From Amoebidium appalachense (Eukaryota; Ichthyosporea): a DNA stretch of 64,000 nucleotides. A program made the position numbers and the translations under genes. Positions within the stretch are counted from its first letter, which is position 1; each line of letters begins with the position of its first letter. Positions 1 to 13,235 of this stretch are shown here, one piece after another. The notes under the pieces are model-generated. The model was not told the DNA's origin. It saw only the letters and a program-made list of their open reading frames with translations, and did no database searches. The stretch spans positions 2,976,001 through 3,040,000 of the forward strand of contig CAVNZM010000010.1 in the NCBI GenBank assembly GCA_963693365.1, written 5' to 3'.

Positions 1-367
1 TGAGGGTCCTTCTTGCTTTCCTTTTTTTGAAAGGATGGATTCTCAGTGATTATGCGTGTACATAGTGTTAGGTCGTGCTTTCCGAGGGTAAGGCAGGGGG
101 GAGGGGCAGGGATTTTCTGTTATATAGCTCTTTCTTTCTTTCTGTTTTTTTGGCTTTAGCACTGGATAAGAGACAGCGCCGGCCACAGCCGTGCTGGTCG
201 CAAGGTAGCATTTTGGGTGTGGGCCCGGGGAGTGGCTGCAGGCCTGCCACGGTTCGGCCCCACCTGCTGGGGCTGGCCCCAACCATGTACAGTGACGTCA
301 CATGGAATACAGGCCAAATGACGTCATGCGGCTGCCTGCTGAAAGCTGAAAAAGACCATTTGGGGGG

Positions 368-400
<33 letters not shown>

Positions 401-1694
401 ATACTACTGCAAGCCACAACTTTCACGTGCACACTCACTCAGCATAGGCCCTTCAGAGTGAAAATACGGTCTTAAACCAACCACCGCTTCTCCCATTTTA
501 GTGTCTGGGCGCTGAACTCCCGAGAGCCACATTTCTCAAAGCGTCTGGGCCAATCAAGAAACCCAATCAAACTGTGTCACATTGCCGAAGTCGATGATGT
601 CGACATACGGCAGAGCCGGCTTCAGCCTGTTTTTGTGCCTTTTTCAGGGCTACACGGCGTCATGGAAATTGTGCGCAGAATGACGTCACCAATGTGGCTC
701 GCCGCCCAGCGGCTAAAATTGGAGTAGAGGTGGTTGCTTTAATCAGCCAATCGAAAAGGACCAAGAGAGTGCATGTGTGGCCGATCAAGAGAGGGTAGAC
801 CACTGAGAAACATCCATGGGACCTATGGTCCACACCCCTGTGGCCACGTGTGTTCTGCACAGGGATATATAGGCACAAAGAGACCGGATCTGATGGAATG
901 GTTGGGTGGCAGTGGAAGCCTGCTGCTGGCCTGTGTCTGTGAGAACCACGTTGCTTTTGTGTGCCCTGCCAAGCAGAAGCTTTATGGTATGTGTGGGTGT
1001 AAAAAAGATTAAGGGGGCAGGGGAGGGGGTGGGGGCGGCTGGAGGGGAGGGGGGACAGGGAGTAGGGGCGGTGGGGGTTGGGGGGGTTGGAGTGAGGGTG
1101 GGGGGGGGAAGGGAAGGGGGGGGGGGGGGGAGGCAATGTGTGTCTTTGTAGCCTCTCCTATCACATCCCGTAACCCCCGGGCCTGTGCCATGGTGTGGCC
1201 TGAAGACACGTGCACAGGTGCATGTGCCCTGCAGCAGTGCACGTGCCCAAGCACACGTGGGCCTGGCTGTGTGCAGTATGTGTGCTGTACCAGAGTGGGG
1301 GGCACGGGTGTGTGTGTGTGGACAGGGGGTGAGTGTTGACTGCCTGCCAAAGAGGCACATGAGTGGAATGCGGTGTCTAAGTCCCACATCTGCATGTGCG
1401 TGCCTGAGTTATCAATGTCGTATGGGGGTTGGTGTGTGCTTACCTCAACAGGCAACAGTGGATTGTGTGTGTTTAGCTCTATTTCGTTTTGTCTGGATCC
1501 AATCTACCATATCAGTGTAATGGTGATATCATACGTGCTATGTGCATGTGTCTGAAGTTCACACATGGTTGTGGGTGTCTCAAAATGCCATGCCCGTGTG
1601 TTTGTGCCCGTTTCACGATGTGTGCTCAGGTCGGCCAAGATGTGTGTATATAAATGCACGCACGTTCGCATGTGTGTTCACGTGTGTTTGTGAG

Positions 1695-1697
<3 letters not shown>

Positions 1698-1769
<72 letters not shown>
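1698..1769. repeat. (GT)n microsatellite
   Basis: An almost pure GT dinucleotide run of about 70 bases. It is followed to about 1910 by interrupted GT/GC-rich sequence that opens spurious Cys-Val and Thr-His frames on both strands. Confidence 0.95.
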
Positions 1770-1773
<4 letters not shown>

Positions 1774-1853
1774 GTGTGTGTGTGTGTGTGTGCGCGCGCG
1801 CCCGTGAGCGTGTGGGCGTGTGTGCGAGTGTGCGTGTATCTGTGTGTCTCAGT

Positions 1854-1886
<33 letters not shown>

Positions 1887-2525
1887 ACTGTGTGTGTGTG
1901 TGTGTGTGCTTGGCACGGTGCTTTCACTGTGGTTATGTGTGCATGTGTGCCTGCACGTTTCATATGAATGTACGGCACTTAGGCTGAGCATTCCCCCCTC
2001 TCACCATCAGTTGATTGCTTAGGGCTGCCTGTAGCCACCGACACCACCCACCCAGATGCCCAAGCACACCAGCACTAACGATACAGGCCCACAGTGACTA
2101 CAGATGCATGCCTTGTGCCCAGGGGGTGTGCCTGCCACCACCATCACCGTGCCATGCCACACCCGGCCAAGACCACCACCAACTGCAACCACGACCATGG
2201 TGCATGGCTGCTCGGCCTGTGTGCATGGTGTCATTGGGAGTTTCAGGGGGGGTCATGGTGGGGTCTCGGATCAACTTGGGCTACAAGGCTTGGAGTGATT
2301 GGGATTGGACTTGGTTTGCCTGGGACGGATGCACATCACAGTGTTGGGGTGGGTGGTTAAGCAGGTGTGCTTGTCGCAGCCTGAAGCCAATCTGCGGCCA
2401 GATTCTCTGCCGTAATCTTGGTCTCTGGGCAGTGCCTTGATTGGCCAATCAGTATGCTGTTGGGATGACTGGCCACCAAACATTACAAATGTGGTGCACA
2501 CTCACGCGCTGAGACCTTGTATTAT

Positions 2526-2530
<5 letters not shown>

Positions 2531-2562
<32 letters not shown>
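2531..2562. repeat. (TA)n microsatellite
   Basis: A run of alternating T and A of about 30 bases, followed to about 2615 by further AT-rich sequence. It is one of few AT-rich patches in an otherwise GC-rich stretch. Confidence 0.9.
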
Positions 2563-2566
<4 letters not shown>

Positions 2567-2732
2567 GTATATCATGATCAAAGTTTTTATTTATATATAT
2601 ATTTATATATCTAGTATCATATCATTTGAAAGATATTTGGATAACATGAGACATATGAGCAATTCTTTTTCTGCATAGCTACCGGTGTGCGGAGAAAAGC
2701 AGGGGATGGATGAAAGAAGGGGAGGAGGGGGG

Positions 2733-2763
<31 letters not shown>

Positions 2764-4148
2764 CGGAGGGGGGGGGCAACAGTTAGTGCTCAATCTGTCC
2801 GGCTTGCAACATGCAATGAAAGCCGCCATGGCACTGGGCAGGTACCCCACGGTTGGAAGTGAGGGATGGTTAGTAGTCCATGTTGGGTGGGGTAGGGGGG
2901 CAAGGGGAGATAGTGTCATTGTGGGTGCGTGCACAGCCACTGCATGGATGCCCACCAGGGACCAGCACATACATACAAATACACACGTGGCTTCGGGCTG
3001 CCGCAATGCACCATGCACCCACCTCCGGCACACCCCATGCATCCACCACCACACCACCACTAGCAGCTTAATCCCTGGGTGAGGCCCAGTGAAGTAAAGT
3101 AGCTTCCGAATGAATAGAAGGCACGTGCTAGGAGGCTGTGCCCCATCCCATGTGCAGGCATAAGGCATCGCATTCGCCACGGCAGGAAATAAGCAGTGGC
3201 TAACTGAGAAACAGCCAATGGCAGCCTGGTGATATAGTATGCGGCCAGAAGGAGCTGCAAGGGCAGCCAGGCTGCACTATTCATTGGGCACACAGCTGGC
3301 CTGCATGGTTGCATGCATGTTTGAAGGACACTGGCCAGCCACGTTGGCCGTGTATCCTCTGGCCCACAGGTAGCCGGTGTGATTGTGGCTTAGACACCCC
3401 CGTGACCCATAGCCACATGGCTCCTGCACTCAGCCACCCACCCACCCACCTACCTACGAATCGATCCACCCCCCACACAGTTGGTCTCTCCGACGGCATG
3501 CACACACCATGCAACCACTATGACCTCTGCCTGTCCACAGCTAGTCTGAGGAGATCTCTGCGGTGTCACCAGAACCAGCCCGTAGGTCGTGCACGTGCAG
3601 TTGGCCGGCAGCAAGACGACAGGCATGCCGGGCCACACAGCGCACATCATCCGTGCACACAGGCAGTGTGCATCACATTGCTCTTGCTGCCCCTTAGACC
3701 TCACGACATTAAGAAAAAATCATGGTTTGTCCACATGAGAAAGCAGCAAAAGGAAACGTGATAGAATGCAATCACAAAGCTCTAAATGGCCAAACGATAA
3801 ATACTTTCAGTGATCATATTAACAGCACCTCTTATATCTTCTTGTGAAACCTGGATTTGCTCAAGTGGCCCTCGCTCAGCACTCGCTATGACCTTCCATG
3901 GGAAAACTGCACTCGACTACACAGTGTCTGTCTGTGTGCACATGATCCCATGTTTGCTGTGGGGTGGGTCATGTGTTATCTTGTCAATTGGGTACAACAA
4001 TGGTCGTCGTCACAATCTGCTGGGGGGAAGGCGGTGGGTGGGTGGGAAGAGGGGGAGAGGAGGGGGAGGGGGGGACTGGAAGGGGTTGGAAGCTGGTGGC
4101 GGTCATGATCTGCTGCTGGTGGTGGTACTACTGTACCATCGTTGCAAC

Positions 4149-4475
<327 letters not shown>

Positions 4476-4575
4476 GGATCAGCAATGTTAAGGTGATCCC
4501 GGGAGATAGGCCTGTCGGTGTATTAACAAACTTTGCATCGACTGAACACTATTACAGCAGACACTGCAGCCAACG

Positions 4576-4714
4576 GCATGCTGATGGCTCAGTGGCCCAG
4601 CCAGGCATGCTGATGGCTCATTGGCCCAGCCAGGCGTGCTGATGGCTCATTGGCCCAGCCAGGCATGCTGATGGCTCATTGGCCCAGCCAGGCATGCTGA
4701 TGGCTCATTGGCCT
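4576..4714 (+). repeat. 29-bp tandem repeat, about 4.8 copies
   Basis: Five near-identical units begin at 4576, 4605, 4634, 4663 and 4692. Each starts gcatgctgatggctca and ends ggcccagccag. Units differ by single substitutions (g/t in the middle, a/g at base 3). The last unit is truncated. Confidence 0.9.
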
Positions 4715-5187
4715 AGGCATGCCACGTGCATGTGGTGCATGTGGCCATCCCCATGAGTGATCCACAGACCACAGCAATGCATGACCTCTAGCCAAGGGAA
4801 GGCTAGACCCTGTTGCCGGTGGAGATACGAACATGTACAGGCACGAGTGTATTTGTGAAAGTTGGAGCAACACATGGACGAATGCGGGAGTTGCCCAAAA
4901 AGGAAATGGCCACAGCAACACCCGGCAAAGGTGCTAGGCCTGGCAGGCTGGGCTTGTGAATCCCTGTACCCGTCCTAACATAAAATGTCTACAACCCCGG
5001 CCGTGGCCACACCATGCCAGTGCACTCATTTCCTGGCTGCAGCACAGCACCAGAGGGTACATGGCCTTTAACGCAGTCCACGGGATTTTCTCCTATCCTG
5101 TGTGGGGCTTCACAGTCACCCACAACCACCTCCCTGCAGAAACCCACCGTGAACCAGGTGTGGATCGGCATGTGCGGCATGGGGGGA

Positions 5188-5305
5188 TACCATATATGGG
5201 CATGTGTCAGACAGTATATAGGCACGAGCATGTGGCACACCATATATGGGCATGCACATGTGGCACCCCATATATAGGCATGCACACGTGGCACACCATA
5301 TATAC
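5188..5305 (+). repeat. ~28-bp tandem repeat, first block
   Basis: Four imperfect units share the core catgtggcacaccatatat followed by gggcatgcac. A second block of the same family lies at 5544-5674. The two blocks are separated by about 240 bases of unrelated sequence. Confidence 0.8.
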
Positions 5306-5543
5306 AGTCAGCGACATGAAGGCAGACCCAATCACAGAGCCTAATTCGGCACTCCGTACGTAATCTTCATCCAATCGAACAGGATTAAATCTATGGAATT
5401 CGACGCTTTATTGGCTGTGGAAAAAAGCAAAGGGGGGGTAAAAGGGGGGAAAAAAGGTGCTGCACTGATAATGGTCAAATCAAAACGCCTAACTTTTGTT
5501 TACATAGGTTGTGATTGGGTCTGCCTTCATGTCGCGACTGTAG

Positions 5544-5674
5544 CCATGCACATGTGGCACACCATATTTAGGCATGCACATGTGGCACACCATATATAGG
5601 CACGCGCATGTGGCACACGATATATGGGCATGCACATGTGGCACACCATGTCTGGTGGCACACCATAAATAGGC
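5544..5674 (+). repeat. ~28-bp tandem repeat, second block
   Basis: Four to five more copies of the catgtggcacaccatatat unit with substitutions in the AT-rich core. This is the same family as 5188-5305. Confidence 0.8.
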
Positions 5675-6297
5675 AAGGGTGCACGTGCTTGAAGGGGCCA
5701 ACACTTTGTATGGTTGGCTTTGACCTACGTGTGCAGTAGCTAAGGACAGGTGCAGGGGGGGGGCCTGAAGGGGGGGGGGGGGGGGGGGCAGAGCAGCAGC
5801 GGGCAGGTGGCCGGATCCAGTGTTTTGGCGTGCACGTGTAAACGAGGAGGGGTTTGTGTGTGTGTGGTGCCACGTGGGGTATATGCAGCACTGCATGTGT
5901 CCATCTGGTCCATGGCAGCATGATATGGTATAATTGCACGCACGTACGTAACACTGCATGTAAAACGCCTGTGTGTTTTATAGTACGAGTATTAGACCAT
6001 GTGCATGTATGGTTCCGTATCAATACGTGTTTGTATTTAAGTGCACCTGTGCAGCCATGCTGTGTGCATCTTAATCGTCATCTGGTGTTAAATGCTTTGG
6101 AATGCGAGAGTCGGAGTGCGACCGAATCCCACAGCATCCTTAAATGGATACTTTAAACCTGTGTAGCTTTTAAAACTCATTCACGTCCTGTCTTTCACGG
6201 CCCAATTAGGGTGGGCAAAGAGTTATGTACATGTATAATCTTGACAGCCGAATCAACACGATATTTGGAGTGATTGCAAGCGTGTATGCGCCCGTGC

Positions 6298-6333
<36 letters not shown>

Positions 6334-6421
6334 ACGCGCCTGGATGCCACACATCCAGTGCTAAGTGCAGCCTGGGCCCTGCCAGCAGGTACCCAGCCCA
6401 ACCAATCCCCCCATCCCCCCA

Positions 6422-6457
<36 letters not shown>

Positions 6458-6532
6458 ACAAAAAAAAATAAATAAATAAAAAAAATGGCAGTCCAGCCAC
6501 CCATAACCCCCCTCTAACACCATATATGGAGC

Positions 6533-9500
6533 TCAGAAGCGCTTCATGTCTCTCTCGCGCATCTTTGCCCTGACGACAAAGACCACGGCCACAACCAGGG
6601 CCAGCACCAACCCCACATAGAAGAACACCTGAAGCCCCTTGTACGCCACCCGGCCAGCTAGCGTGGGCTGGGCTGCATCCACATGCGCTGCAGCAGAGTG
6701 GGTCAGCAACCGTGTGCATGCACGGGAATACGTGGGGTGCACGTGTGTCTGTGTGGCATATATGTCTGATGTGTTTTATGCGGACAAGGTTTTTTTGTTG
6801 CATGGTGCTTTTTGGAGGCTTGCGCGGCGCTACACTACTGTGTGTACTCATGTGGCTGTGTGTGGCATGTGTTTGTATGTGGCTGTGTGTGGCATAAATG
6901 TGTGTGTATGTGCCTGTGGGCCAACTACTTAGCTGTGTGCATGTGACTGTGGCGCATGTGCATGTGGCTGTGTGTGGCATGTATGTATGAGCATGCAGCT
7001 GTGTGTGTGTGCATGTGGCTGTGTGTGGCACGTATGTATGAGCATGCAGCTGTGTGTGTGTGCATGTGGCTGTGTGTGCCATGTATGTATGAGCATGCAG
7101 CTGTGTGCGTGTGCATGTGGCTGTGTGTGGCATGTATGTATGAGCATGCAGCTGTGTGCGTGCGCATGTGGCTGTGTGTGGCATGTATGTATGAGCATGC
7201 AGCTGTGTGTGTGTGCATGTGGCTGTGTGTGGCATGTACGTATGAGCATGCAGCTGTGTGCGTGTGCATGTGGCTGTGTGTGGCATGTATGTATGAGCAT
7301 GCAGCTGTGTGCGTGTGCATGTGGCTGTGTGTGGCATGTATGTATGAGCATGCAGCTGTGTGCGTGCGCATGTGGCTGTGTGTGGCATGTATGTATGAGC
7401 ATGCAGCTGTGTGTGTGTGCATGTGGCTGTGTGTGGCATGTACGTATGAGCATGCAGCTGTGTGCGTGTGCATGTGGCTGTGTGTGGCATGTATGTATGA
7501 GCATGCAGCTGTGTGTGTGTGCATGTGGCTATGTGTGGCATGTATGTTTGTGCATGCGGGTGTGTGTGGCATGTTTGTATGCGCATGTGGCCGTGTGCAT
7601 GTGGTAGTGTGCAGCAACTGTGTGCGTGGTTTGGCTGTGTGTGTGTATGTGGCCGCGTGTGTGTGCATGTGGCTGTGTGTGTGCAAGTGGCTGTGTGTGT
7701 GTGCAAGTGGCTGTGTGTGTGTGCATGTGGCTGTGTGTGGCATAAATGTGTGTGTATATGCCTGTGGGCCATTTACTTGGCTGCACATGAGGCCGACTGT
7801 AATTTCATTGGATGTGAGCATGTAATGCGTCATTTGATTGGCTGTGTGTGATTTCATTGGCTGTGTGTCACGGGGCCACCTACGTCTGTCCTCGATGACC
7901 CTGTCTGTCTTTGGCACCACCTTGGAGTAGTCCTCTGCAGGCTGCAACCCAACAGTCAGCAACCACACATCCCCAGTTAACCACACACTGCCAGTCAGCA
8001 ACCACACACCCCTGATTCGGACAATTTGCAGCCCCCCCCCCCCCCCCCCTCTCTCTCTCTCCCCCCCCCCCCCCCCCCCCCCCCACACACACAGATACGC
8101 ACCCCCCCCACCTCCCCACCCTTCGGGCGCCGTGCCCAGCCCCGCGATTCCAGGACCCCCAACTATCTAGCCATCCACTGCCCTCGATCGCTACTGCCAA
8201 CCCAGACACCCACCTGGCCCTCTGGTGCCGGGGTGTCAGGGAAGGCCAACACTCGCACCCAGTAGATGTCGTGGTTGTCTGTGCACACACCAGCGTCAGT
8301 AGCCACCCACCAACCTACCCTACTCCCAAAAAAATGCCCGCATGCGTGCCTACCAGACAGGGCGCCTGTGACCGCACTGAAACCATAGTGGTAGCCTGTG
8401 GGCAGATCGACCCCCTTCTCCTGGAAGCAGCGCTGCCACGTGTTGTAACCCCGGTAGTCCAGATCTACCTAGAGCCCTCCATGTCAGCACCATGCTGCCT
8501 GCATCCTCCCCCCCCTTTACTTACGGTAAGGGTGCGGTTGACATATGAGATGCGGGCCTTGGTCGGATGCTCCTTGCCCCGGAAACTGGCCTGCACCATC
8601 AGTCAGCAGCTGTGTTTGAACACCAGCACATGCAGATCATGCGCATGGGGTGACGGGCATGCTCAAGCTTAGAAAGGAGGATAGGATCTTTGAAGGACCC
8701 CAACAGAGAGGACGGGGGGAAGGCAGAGGAGAAGGGGGAAAGGGGGCAGAACTTCTGGTAGACCTTAAGGTGTGGGCAGTGGGGGGGGGGGGGGGGGGGG
8801 CTCAGAAAAACCCCAACAGGGGAAAGGGGGAGGAGGTAGAGGATGGGGGGGGGGGGGGGGGGGGGTTTGAATGCGGAACACGGTACGAAGTACGCATACA
8901 CGAAGGACACATGCAAAGGCAAACATTCAAGTATGCAACATCAGCCATGCGCACAGTATGCGTCATAAGCAGAGCCCATCCTCAGGGAGGGCCCAGGTCA
9001 TCAATTGCGTCTGAGTTTCGACCCCTTAGCCCGCGTATATACGACTCTCCAACTCAGACAGCAGCATCAACTGAACTTGGGAGGGTCAACCCGTCTTGAT
9101 CAAAGACGAGCAGGGTTGCTTATGCAAGCAAGGTGAGCAAAACGGTGAATATGTGTGTGCAAACTAATGCAGTGCAGCGGAAAATGCGTATGTGCTTACA
9201 GATGCACGACACAGAGCAACCATGCCCGGTTGCATGGAAGTAAAGCGGTCTCGGGGGAGGGGTAGAGCAAGGGTGAAAGGCTTATAAAATCTTTGGAAAA
9301 CCCCAGCGGGTCCAGCCAGAGAGAAGAGAAAGAAAAAATAAGTTGGCGAGGCGTGAATGTACCTGTCGAGACAGTAAGGGGAAGAAAAGGCAGAAGGCAC
9401 ACCAAGGGCACACAGCGTGAATGTGCGGAGGGAATGAAGAATTCAAACGGCGCACGGGGGTGCACGTGTGTGTGTGTCTGTGTGGTTCCTGAGTGTGTGC

Positions 9501-9663
9501 TTGTGTGGGTGCTGTAGGAAACAGAGGAAGCAGGGAGGTGAGGAGAATTCATCAAAGCAAGTGCAAGAGGTGTGTCCATGTGACTAGGTGCCACCATGCA
9601 ACGTTTTGTGTGTATGTGAAGGCGACCAGTCCACCAACAGCAACAGTTCATGCATGCAGGCAG

Positions 9664-9696
<33 letters not shown>

Positions 9697-9705
9697 AGCT
9701 TTTTC

Positions 9706-9769
<64 letters not shown>

Positions 9770-10594
9770 AGGGGGGAGGAGGAGCAGGGAGGGGCTACCT
9801 GGCAACCGGCCAGCTCTGTGTGTGTGCCGTCTGCATCGTGGTCGTACCTCTTCGTGCCGTCATTGACCATGGCTGACACGTACGGGTGTCCGTGCTGTGC
9901 CCAGCGTCAGCACACCCTGCATGCACACACACCACCACCCTGCCCTTACCACCCCATCTAGGTGCCCACCTCCCTGCCAGAGTCATACCTCACTCCCCCC
10001 CCCCCCCCCCCCCCCCCTTCCCCCCCCCCCCCACACACACACCAAAGACAGAAAGAAAGGAGAGAGCAAACAGGGGCAGCAAAACATATCGGTGTACCTC
10101 CCCCTGGCCACTCTCATCGTCGTAATGGCAAGACCAGGCAAGACGATGGGATACAAGAATAACCGCCACGACACAGTGGCCTTGTGGCCAAGCAGGGCAT
10201 TGCAAGCGTAACGGGGTGGGTGCGCGCGGTACGTGGCCCATCGTGGGGGGAGGGGGGGGAAAGGGGGGAGGGGGGAGCAAAAGCCAGTGAGTGAGCCCAA
10301 GTGTGAAAGGTGCAAGTGCAAGCATGGGTGAGTGGCCGGGCAAGTGAGCCTCTGCCTGCCTGTGCACGCACACACGTACATTGTGCTCGCCCTGGTGATT
10401 GCTGTACGTGTCGAAGAACAGCGCCAGCCCACTGAACAGGTCCTGGTTGGCAAACACATTGCCTGCACAAACCAACGTCAGAATATGTGCCTCCCCCACA
10501 TGGACGTGCACAACACTTCTGGCCCTTCTCCTGTACCCACGAAGGCCAAGGGGAACCGGGGGGTAATGAAGGAAGCACTGGGGGTAGAGAGAAA

Positions 10595-10636
<42 letters not shown>

Positions 10637-12458
10637 GAGGGAGGAGGCAAAGCCTTTGGGGGGGGAAGGGGGGGGGCAGAGCACACTACGATTTAAGCAA
10701 GAGGCACGGAGACCTCCATTATTGAAAGGAGAAATGTGAGCAGGAGGGATGGGACAATGGAAAGGGTGACACCCGGGGAGGAGGGAGGTTGGGGGGGGGT
10801 AGTCACCGTCCACGCCCCAGTCCTTAGTGTACCAGAAGACAAAGCCGTCACCGTACAGGCGGGGTGCCTCTCCATAGACCTTAAACTCAAACTCAAGCTC
10901 CCAGTTGTGGTAGTATTGTGGCTAGAAGGGGGGGGGGGGGGGGGTAGGTCAGTGCCCTCCTTGAGTGCTAACCAACCCCCCCACCCCCACCTCCAACCCA
11001 CACCCCCCCCAAAAAAACACACAGCACACACGCACACACGCACACACACAGACACACCCGCAACGACAAATACGCACACGACCCGCAGATACCAAACAAG
11101 GGACCACACATACCTGTACATGATTCCAACTACCAGCACGTCCACCAGTTCTTCTTTGCCTCCAAGCCTCCCTCCCCCCCCCTCCCTCACTGTAGACGAG
11201 ACGAAACACACAGCACACTTGGCAGTACACTAAATCCAACCATAACCACCATAATGGCCCCTTCTTCCTCTTCAATCCCCCCCCCCCCCCCCCCCTCCCC
11301 CGGGGCCACACATACCACATAGTTCCACAGGCTGCCCCTCTTGCTCTGCTTGTCTGCCGTCAGGCGCACAAAGTTCTTGGTGACCACTGCGTCCCCTTTG
11401 AACGCCCAGTTGGGTATTTGCATGTTGGCGTCTGCACACCTCCTGTTAGCACCCCGACCCTCCTCCCCCCCCCCCCCTCCCCCCCCCCCCCCCACCTTCC
11501 CCTCCCACCGGATGCCAAAGCAGGCCAGTGCACTCACCTAGAAACGGCTTCCTCAGTGTGTGGTGGTGAAGCAAAAAACCATCCTGTCCGTCTTGCTGCA
11601 CCCCCCCCCCCAGTTAGAAACCACACAACTCACACCCTGCATACATACACAGCCCTTTCCCGATCTTTCTGCCACGGTAAAATAGCAGTGTCCCACTCCA
11701 TGAAGTTAGGGCATAGCTACGTGCACTGTATTCTTACACACACAACACATCCCTCACACGACTCGGCGCACCCGTGTACACCTAACTAAATCTTAATTCT
11801 TCCCTTTCTCCTCCCCCATCCCCTTCCCCTCCCCCCCCCCCCCCCCCCCCCCTCTCCCCAACACCACCACCACCACCACAACCCATACCGCCACTACAAC
11901 CGTCAAGTGTGCCCTTTTTAGAAAGTAGCCCAAGTAGCAACAGGGTCTCTGCACATTGGGCTTGTTAGCACCTTCCCCCCCCCCCCTTACCCCCCCCCCC
12001 CCCCCCCCCTCTCCCCTCAAACCACCCCCTCCCCCTCACACGCACGCAGCTCAATTCACCCCCTCCCCACGCTCCACCCTCCACCCACCTAAACCCCCGC
12101 AACCCAGACAAATACGCCCGCCCACCCACACACGACCCATCCACCGGATCCACTGGACCCCTGCACCTTGCCAACTCACTCACCACCACACCGACCCACC
12201 CACCGTGGCACCTATCCGCACGATCTTACCCACCCACCCACAAAGTCACCCATAGTTATCTCACACACCCCAACCACCCACCCACCTACCCACACGCCTG
12301 CTGCCATTATCCAAACCACACACCTCACACACCTCTCACCCGCCCACCCATCCACCCGCAGCCAAACCACTCGCACTCACCCCCTTAGTGTCTTGGTGGT
12401 CGTCAAACGCCCAGGCGCCCATGGCGTGTAGCGCCAGCAGACTAACGAAAGGCCTCAT
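6533..12458 (-). CDS. L-type lectin, VIP36/LMAN2-like cargo receptor (11 exons)
   Basis: This is a leguminous-type lectin that binds high-mannose glycoproteins and cycles between ER and Golgi. Minus-strand exons are 12381-12458, 11538-11595, 11316-11431, 10807-10921, 10380-10462, 9799-9894, 8525-8590, 8354-8468, 8214-8278, 7884-7941 and 6533-6687. They total 1005 bases, give 334 residues, and every junction is GT-AG and in phase. Exon 1 encodes a signal peptide (MRPFVSLLALHAMGAWA). Family motifs follow in order: HTLRKPFLD, RLTADKQSKRGSLWN, LYGDGFVFWYT, GLALFFDTYSN, YDHDADG (sugar-binding His), paired cysteines in ELAGCQ and WQRCF, and LPTGYHYGFSA. The last exon has one membrane helix and a tail ending MKRF. 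The length (VIP36 is about 356), the missing coiled-coil stalk and the absence of a KKFF ending favour VIP36 over ERGIC-53. The start is the only ATG leading into the signal peptide. Introns carry long G/C runs. Confidence 0.93.
6950..7555. repeat. 51-bp minisatellite in last lectin intron
   Basis: About eleven tandem copies of a 51-base unit containing gtatgtatgagcatgcagct and gcatgtggctgtgtgtggca. The unit length is a multiple of three and lacks stops, so both strands show long false ORFs (Cys-Val-rich on plus, His-Thr-rich on minus). It lies within the 6688-7883 intron of the lectin gene. Confidence 0.92.
10597..10635. repeat. Poly(G) homopolymer (about 39 G)
   Basis: An uninterrupted G run inside the lectin intron between 10463 and 10806. 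It is one of many such runs in this gene (also 8060-8083 C, 9737-9769 G, 9990-10032 C, 11278-11297 C, 11467-11492 C), and none of them falls in an exon. Confidence 0.95.
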
Positions 12459-13227
12459 AGTGGCTGTGTGTGTAATAACTGCTTCCCTATGTGCCTGTGT
12501 GTGTGTGTGTGTGTGTGTGCCTGTGTGTTCTCTCTCTCGCCTGTCAGCTGTACTACTGCAACTCGTGAGGGTGCGTGCCGTTTTTATGTAAAAATCACGA
12601 ATGATCACGCCACGCCCCATTGGCTGGCCGGCTAGTCTGTGGGGATCAGTAAATTTGTGAATTCCGCGTAAACCCCCTCCCCCCCCCCCAAAAAAAGGGT
12701 AACCGCCCCTCCCCCCCCCCCCCCCCCCCCCCTAGGGGAAGTTTTTGAGATTTTCCGTTGAGGAAGTTAGGAAGCCAAGCCTTAAGGAAAGAGGAAACTC
12801 CTTTATTTAGCTCAGACACATTGAAAAAACAGATAAACAGATTGAATATAAATACACACAAAAAGCGACATTAATGGCGTTTGAAAGCTTTATATTTCAT
12901 TTTTTTGCTTCTGGTCCGTAGGAATGTAATTATGGCATCTTCGGCGCCGCGCCGCCGGCCGCGGGTCACTCAGGCTCCCAAAGAACAAGAAGTGTCGGGG
13001 GATCCGTCGACTTTCGTTTCAGCCAATGGCCGGCGTGCGGCATTCACAATGCATAGGAGTTGCATTGTTTTTTTGAAACCGTCAAAAACGTGTGATAAAG
13101 CAGCACTAGCATGCTGTATTTGCACCTATAAAGGCCAATTATAATGTATTTCCCTTGTTTTCTTAACCTTGCTGCCTGCTGCCTGACTGCCTATCCTTGA
13201 TCCGGCGACCGGCGGCATACCACGGTG
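12459..13227. other. Spacer upstream of lectin gene
   Basis: It includes the probable promoter side of the minus-strand lectin gene, a (GT)n run at 12498-12518, and C runs at 12675-12690 and 12711-12732. No gene is supported. A short plus-strand frame at 12881-13144 has no recognisable content. Confidence 0.5.
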
Positions 13228-13235
13228 CATGCCAG

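Noticed and set aside
157-203. Short AG/GT-bounded candidate exon (basic, KRQRRPQP)
   Set aside because: Too short and without neighbours in the window; may belong to a gene further left but cannot be supported.
5200-5300. CRISPR-like spacing of the ~28-bp repeats
   Set aside because: Units are directly adjacent with no unique spacers, and the DNA is eukaryotic.
6195-8088. Long His/Thr- and Cys-Val-rich ORFs on both strands (up to 525 codons)
   Set aside because: They are read through the 51-bp minisatellite and GT tracts inside the last lectin intron; the true exons are short and in other frames.
10083-10215. Possible extra exon of the lectin gene on the minus strand
   Set aside because: The exons at 10380-10462 and 9799-9894 join in phase 0 and give a continuous family alignment, so nothing needs to be inserted between them.
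11097-11160. Minus-strand stretch reading KEELVDVLVVGIMYR with a GT donor
   Set aside because: Exons 11316-11431 and 10807-10921 already join in phase across a motif that is contiguous in VIP36-type lectins.
11890-11966. Minus-strand AG-bounded stretch upstream of exon 2 of the lectin gene
   Set aside because: Exon 1 (12381-12458) joins exon 2 directly in phase 0; the stretch contains stops in the required frame.
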